Shown piece by piece: positions 7,262 to 10,049 of a stretch of 10,049 nt of DNA. The stretch comes from an uncultured Acetobacteraceae bacterium. Its GTDB lineage: Bacteria; Pseudomonadota; Alphaproteobacteria; Acetobacterales; Acetobacteraceae. A model generated the notes under the pieces. It ran no database searches, was not told the origin of the DNA, and was given only the letters and a program-made list of their open reading frames with translations. The translations under genes and the position numbers were made by a program. Every line of letters begins with the position of its first letter. Positions within the stretch are counted from its first letter, which is position 1. The stretch lies in the NCBI GenBank assembly GCA_903839965.1, contig CAIMEK010000024.1, positions 1 through 10,049 of the forward strand. The letters are read 5' to 3'.

Positions 7262-7822
7262 TTAGTGCCCGGCCTGGGTCGCGATCCAGTCGGCGAATGC
7301 CTGCATGAAGGATCGCAGGAAGGTGCGCGAGGTTTCGTCGACCAACCCGCCGTCGGCGCCGAACAGCTTGTCGGCGTGGCCGATATAGGCCTCCGGCTGC
7401 TGCAGAACCGGCATGTTCAGGAACACCAGCGACTGGCGCAGGTGATGATTGGCACCGAAAGCGCCGATCGCACCCGGTGAAGCGCTGACAATGGCCGCCG
7501 GCTTGCCGTTCCACACGCTGTGCCCGTACGGCCGGGAACCGATGTCGATTGCGTTCTTGAGCATGCCGGGGACGGATCGATTGTATTCCGCCGTGACAAA
7601 CAGGACCGCGTCCGCACCGCTGATCGCCTCGCGGAATCGGACCCAGGAAGCCGGCGGGTTCGTTTCCAGATCCTGGTTGAACAGCGTGAGGTCGGCAAGC
7701 TCGACCAGGCCCGGCACGAGAGACGGCGGGGCGAGCGAGATCAGCGCCTTCGCCAGCTTGCGATTGATTGAATCCTTGCGCAGGCTGCCGACCAGAACTG
7801 CAACTTCGCTTGGCTTGCTCAT
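7262..7822 (-). CDS. NADPH-dependent FMN reductase (flavodoxin-like fold, ChrR-like)
   Basis: Small cytoplasmic flavoprotein of 186 residues that uses NAD(P)H to reduce quinones, azo compounds, metal oxyanions or free flavin. The FMN phosphate-binding loop is GSLRKDSINRKLAKAL (about 12-27). TAEYNRSVPGMLKNAIDIGS (77-96) is the conserved P/A-EYN segment that contacts the isoalloxazine ring, and SASPGAIGAFGANHHLR (113-129) is the third flavin contact. These match the NADPH_dep_FMN_red family over its whole length. The start ATG at 7822 has AGAGGA 9 bases upstream (7832-7837). The gene precedes the Mg ATPase gene on the same strand with a 146-base gap, so co-transcription is possible but not certain. 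The physiological electron acceptor is not evident; the ChrR/YieF label reflects general resemblance only. Confidence 0.9.
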   Translation of the reverse strand: MSKPSEVAVLVGSLRKDSINRKLAKALISLAPPSLVPGLVELADLTLFNQDLETNPPASWVRFREAISGADAVLFVTAEYNRSVPGMLKNAIDIGSRPYGHSVWNGKPAAIVSASPGAIGAFGANHHLRQSLVFLNMPVLQQPEAYIGHADKLFGADGGLVDETSRTFLRSFMQAFADWIATQAGH

Positions 7823-7902
7823 GACGAATATTCCTCTCGGTGTGTATTGCTCGCAGGGCGGCCGGTGGGGGGTGGCCGGCGTGGGGTGGACTGTCGCGGG
7901 TA

Positions 7903-7920
7903 GCGGTCCGGCCGGGCCGC
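7903..7920. repeat. 18-base near-perfect palindrome
   Basis: GCGGTCCGGCCGGGCCGC is its own reverse complement except for one mismatched pair (positions 5 and 14). It lies 80 bases upstream of the flavin reductase start and could be an operator for a dimeric regulator. In GC-rich DNA such palindromes also arise by chance. Confidence 0.4.
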
Positions 7921-8103
7921 AAACAAGAAAATCGGCTGATAACTAAGGCTTAATCCCCACGGAACTGGCAGCGACAGAATCGGAAACTACTTAGGCCGAT
8001 ATCCGAGAAATTGGTGTGCCCCGATCGGAAGCCGGATTGGGTCGAATGTCCGCTCACCGTGAATGTGGTGAAATGTCATTTTTACGCGCGACCTGAGAGG
8101 TTG

Positions 8104-8124
8104 GTCAGGCAAATCGTGTCAGGC
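8104..8124 (+). repeat. Direct repeat GTCAGGC x2
   Basis: GTCAGGC occurs at 8104-8110 and again at 8118-8124, a 14-base period. The second copy runs into the first hairpin. It could be a tandem half-site for a regulator; the evidence is only the repeat itself. Confidence 0.3.
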
Positions 8125-8146
8125 GCCGGCTTTGGACTCCGGCGCT
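8122..8146. repeat. Hairpin 1 upstream of the FAD oxidoreductase gene
   Basis: GCGCCGG (8123-8129) and CCGGCGC (8139-8145) form a perfect 7-bp stem extended by one G-T pair, with a 9-base loop. No T run follows on either strand, so it is not a standard terminator. Confidence 0.5.
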
Positions 8147-8178
8147 CGCTTGCGGACGACTTGTTGAGGTTGGGGGTA

Positions 8179-8210
8179 TGCGCGCGGAGCTGGTGGGGCG
8201 GCCGCGCGCA
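8179..8210. repeat. Hairpin 2 upstream of the FAD oxidoreductase gene
   Basis: TGCGCGCGG (8179-8187) and CCGCGCGCA (8202-8210) form a perfect 9-bp stem with a 14-base loop. On the + strand it is followed by AAAACAAAG, the reverse of a terminator pattern. Confidence 0.55.
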
Positions 8211-8224
8211 AAAACAAAGTCGCA

Positions 8225-8257
8225 ATGGCGTGGGTCGCGATCAGCGAGCCACGCCAT
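8225..8257. repeat. Hairpin 3 upstream of the FAD oxidoreductase gene
   Basis: ATGGCGTGG (8225-8233) and CCACGCCAT (8249-8257) form a perfect 9-bp stem. After one G-G mismatch a further 4 bp (TCGC/GCGA) pair around the 5-base loop GATCA, giving 13 bp in 33 bases, the strongest hairpin in the window. Read on the - strand it is followed 8 bases later by a T-rich stretch (TTTGTTTTT), so a - strand terminator is possible, but no gene is seen feeding into it. Confidence 0.6.
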
Positions 8258-8307
8258 AAGGGTGAAGCGCCACAGGCCGACGCGCATTGGGCTTGCCGTT
8301 CGGGCGT

Positions 8308-8334
8308 GACCGGTATGGAATTGCATTCCCGGTC
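8308..8334. repeat. Nested inverted repeat just before the oxidoreductase ribosome site
   Basis: An inner dyad GGAAT-TGC-ATTCC (8317-8329) is flanked by outer arms GACCG (8308-8312) and CGGTC (8330-8334), with a 4-base bulge on the left. It ends 11 bases before the ribosome site GGAAGGGAG. It may be an operator or an RNA hairpin that affects translation of the downstream gene. Confidence 0.5.
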
Positions 8335-8345
8335 AGCGTTCCTGC

Positions 8346-8354
8346 GGAAGGGAG
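8346..8354 (+). promoter_or_regulatory. Ribosome binding site of the FAD oxidoreductase gene
   Basis: GGAAGGGAG ends 5 bases before the ATG at 8360 and chooses that start over in-frame upstream candidates at 8225 and 8315. Confidence 0.8.
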
Positions 8355-8359
8355 CTTAC

Positions 8360-9808
8360 ATGAGTGGCACGATCAACGGCGATGGCGGGGGCGATGGCGG
8401 GCGCCTGATCTTTGACTGCGACACCTTCGCCCAGGGCCATCTGCCACGCCGGCCGCGTGCCGAGCTGGGGACGATCACCGAACCGGTGCGAGTTGTGCGC
8501 GTGTTCCGCGACTGCGACGTGCTGGTGGTCGGCGGTGGCCCGTCCGGCACCGCCGCCGCCATCGCCGCCGCTCGGACCGGCGCCGATGTCGTTCTGCTGG
8601 AGCGCGCCAACCACCTGGGCGGGCTGTCCACCGGCGGGCTGGTGATCTGGATCGACCGCATGACCGACTGGTCCGGCAACCAGGTGATCCGCGGCATCGC
8701 CAACGACCTGCTGGATCGGCTGCCGAAGGAGGCGGTTGCCGGCCCGCCGCGCGGGCTGTGGGGCAGCGCCGACGACGCGACCGCCGCCTATTGGAAGGAG
8801 CGCACCGCCGCTTATCACGGCATCGTCACCTGGTCTCCCACCGTCGATCCCGAGAACCTGAAGCTGGCATCGCAGGAGTTGGTGCTAAAGAGCGGCGTGC
8901 ACCTGGTGCTGCACGCCTGGGGCGCCGCGCCGCTGATGCGGGACGGCAAGGTCGCGGGCGTGTTCTTTGAAAGCAAGGAGGGGCGCCAGGCAATCCGCGC
9001 CCCGGTCACCGTCGACTGCACCGGCGACGGCGACATCTTCCATCGCGCCGGCGCCGCCGAGGTGGCCGATATCGATGCGCGCGACATCCATCATTGCATC
9101 AACACCGCCTTTCTGTTCGGCGGCGTCGACATGGCGCGCTGGATCGCGTTCAAGACCGGCCGGCCGGCCGACTTCGCTGCCTTCATGGAGCGTGGACGCG
9201 CCGCTTGCGGCGGGCTGTTCGAACGGCCCTTCGTATCCTGGCGCAACGACGTGGCGCTGTTCATGGGGCCGCGCCTGGCCGGCTACTCGGCGGTGGACGT
9301 CGAGGACCTGACGGAGGTCGAAATCCGCTCGCGCCGGCTGATGGTCCAGCATCTTGCGACGTACCGCGACCATGCGCCGGGGTTCGAGGGGGCGTTCCTG
9401 ATGCTGTCGGCGCCGCAGATCGGCGCGCGGCATGCCCGTCGGCTGGTCGGCGTCGGCACCGTCACGCGACAGGACTGGTCGCGTGGCGTGCCCTGTCCGG
9501 ACGAGATCGGCGTCTCGCTGTCGCTGACGCCGCAATACCCGGTTGTGTCGGTGCCCTACGGCGCCCTGGTGCCCGCGGCGTTGGATGGGTTGCTGGTCGC
9601 GGGACGGGCGATTTCCTGCGACGCCACCAGCCATTCCTTCCTGCGCGAGGTGCCGCAGTGCTGGTTGACCGGCCAGGCGGCCGGCACGGCGGCGGCGCTG
9701 GCCGTGGCAGAGCGTGTTGCGCCACGCGCAGTGCCGATCGAGCGGCTGCAAGGGGAGTTGACGCGGCAAGGCGCGCTGGTGCGCTCGCGTGTCGAGGCGG
9801 TGGCGTAG
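8360..9808 (+). CDS. FAD-dependent oxidoreductase (FAD_oxidored family)
   Basis: Flavoprotein of 482 residues, a usual size for the FAD_oxidored family. After an N-terminal extension of about 50 residues that is rich in Gly and Asp at its start comes the Rossmann dinucleotide fold VLVVGGGPSGTAAAIAAART (54-73), ending in VVLLER, then HLGGLSTGG (85-93), the second FAD contact. TVDCTGDGD lies mid-protein. The C-terminus carries VPYGALVP, LLVAGRAIS (AGR at 414-416) and a GQAAGTAAALA segment (438-448), the conserved FAD-closing region. No transmembrane segment or signal peptide is evident. ATG at 8360 is chosen for its ribosome site; starts at 8225 or 8315 would run through the hairpins upstream. 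The gene stands alone, divergent from the flavin reductase, with no partner in the window to suggest its substrate. The family oxidises varied small molecules, so the specific reaction is unknown. Confidence 0.88.
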   Translation: MSGTINGDGGGDGGRLIFDCDTFAQGHLPRRPRAELGTITEPVRVVRVFRDCDVLVVGGGPSGTAAAIAAARTGADVVLLERANHLGGLSTGGLVIWIDRMTDWSGNQVIRGIANDLLDRLPKEAVAGPPRGLWGSADDATAAYWKERTAAYHGIVTWSPTVDPENLKLASQELVLKSGVHLVLHAWGAAPLMRDGKVAGVFFESKEGRQAIRAPVTVDCTGDGDIFHRAGAAEVADIDARDIHHCINTAFLFGGVDMARWIAFKTGRPADFAAFMERGRAACGGLFERPFVSWRNDVALFMGPRLAGYSAVDVEDLTEVEIRSRRLMVQHLATYRDHAPGFEGAFLMLSAPQIGARHARRLVGVGTVTRQDWSRGVPCPDEIGVSLSLTPQYPVVSVPYGALVPAALDGLLVAGRAISCDATSHSFLREVPQCWLTGQAAGTAAALAVAERVAPRAVPIERLQGELTRQGALVRSRVEAVA

Positions 9809-9871
9809 CCGGGGCGGTCACCACACTGGCGCTCGCCGACAGAAGCCCGCGATGGGAGGAGCCATTGACAA

Positions 9872-9946
9872 ATGACTACTGCCGCCGTGGACCTTCGGGT
9901 TAGAATCAGGGCCGGAACCAACGAAACGCCCGGATTTGACAGATAG
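9872..9946 (+). CDS. Possible 24-residue small protein
   Basis: A short frame starts at ATG 9872 and stops at TAG 9944-9946. A strong Shine-Dalgarno-like GGGAGGAG lies at 9854-9861, 10 bases before the ATG, which is the only reason to list it. The product (MTTAAVDLRVRIRAG at its start) has no recognisable motif, membrane segment or signal peptide. It may be a real small protein, the remnant of a degraded gene, or chance. It follows the oxidoreductase stop by 63 bases. Confidence 0.2.
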   Translation: MTTAAVDLRVRIRAGTNETPGFDR

Positions 9947-9964
9947 GCGGACAAATCGGGAACA

Positions 9965-10049
9965 TCAGGCGGCCTTGCGCGTCAGCTCGGGTGCTGCCCG
10001 AAGGGGCCTCAATCCGTCACCGTTTTCCGTCATTTCTTGCTGGACGGCC
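9965..10049 (-). CDS. Possible C-terminal tail of a gene on the - strand
   Basis: Read from the right edge on the - strand, a frame stays open for 27 codons and ends in TGA at 9967-9965, with a final TRKAA. The fragment is too short to assign to any family. It could be the end of a gene lying to the right of the window, convergent with the oxidoreductase, or a random open stretch. Confidence 0.2.
   Translation of the reverse strand, partial: AVQQEMTENGDGLRPLRAAPELTRKAA

Larger units (their letters stand above)
7823..8359. other. Divergent gene-free region with many inverted repeats
   Basis: These 537 bases separate the divergent flavin reductase and FAD oxidoreductase genes and should contain both promoters. 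Next to the reductase are its ribosome site (7832-7837), a strongly G-rich stretch on the + strand (about 7855-7900) and an 18-base near-palindrome (7903-7920). The middle part (about 7925-8090) is less GC-rich and is the likeliest place for promoters, though I see no convincing -35/-10 pair. The right half (8092-8334) carries a direct repeat and a run of hairpins leading up to the oxidoreductase ribosome site. Open frames across it, such as an 82-codon one from 8011 and a 73-codon one on the - strand ending at 8105, resemble no known protein. Confidence 0.6.

Noticed and set aside
8011..8259. An 82-codon + strand frame and a 73-codon - strand frame (8326-8105) in the divergent region
   Set aside because: Neither resembles a known protein, both run through the hairpin cluster, and no good ribosome site was seen for either.
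8225..8359. N-terminal extension of the FAD oxidoreductase from ATG 8225 or 8315
   Set aside because: The ATG at 8360 has a strong, well-spaced ribosome site, and the extension would be encoded by hairpin-forming leader DNA.
9094..9903. A 269-codon + strand frame inside and beyond the oxidoreductase gene
   Set aside because: It is an off-frame shadow rich in Arg and Gly with no family features.
9865..9906. TTGACA at 9865 with TAGAAT at 9901 as a promoter
   Set aside because: The spacing is 30 bases, far from the usual 16-18.

Overview
The window is GC-rich DNA (roughly 60-65% by eye) with tightly packed, overlapping genes and consensus AAGGAG-type ribosome sites. It reads as a chromosomal catabolic region of an alphaproteobacterium. 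A rhodospirillalean or acetobacteraceous origin is my guess from codon use and gene content, not something the sequence proves. I see no tRNA, rRNA, CRISPR array, integrase or intact insertion sequence.

Layout. Positions 1-4279 (+ strand) carry the distal part of an operon: the 3' end of an SMP-30/gluconolactonase-like gene, a TRAP small permease (dctQ-like), a TRAP large permease (dctM-like), a class III (CaiB/BaiF) CoA-transferase and an HMG-CoA lyase-like enzyme. Gaps are -4 to +19 bases, so the genes are very probably co-transcribed. Positions 4280-4511 form a short convergent gap with several small hairpins. Positions 7822-4512 (- strand) hold an NADPH-dependent FMN reductase gene followed by a magnesium-translocating P-type ATPase. 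Positions 7823-8359 are a gene-free divergent region rich in inverted repeats. Positions 8360-9808 (+ strand) encode a FAD-dependent oxidoreductase of the FAD_oxidored type. The last 240 bases hold only a possible 24-codon ORF and a possible gene tail on the - strand.

How the genes may work together. The first operon looks like a complete import-activate-cleave route for an organic acid. The TRAP permeases would import a carboxylate (the binding protein is presumably upstream, outside the window). The CoA-transferase would make its CoA thioester. The lyase would split a 3-hydroxyacyl-CoA by retro-Claisen chemistry. 3-Hydroxy-3-methylglutarate, which would give acetoacetate and acetyl-CoA, is the simplest candidate substrate, but the lyase differs from canonical HMG-CoA lyases in one active-site-region loop, so a related acid is equally possible. 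The lactonase may open a lactone form of the substrate.

The most unusual non-coding signal is the region in front of the FAD oxidoreductase gene. Between 8122 and 8334 there are four hairpin-forming inverted repeats in a row, two of them with 9-bp perfect arms, followed by a strong ribosome binding site. This could be a structured RNA leader, a small RNA locus or a cluster of operators.
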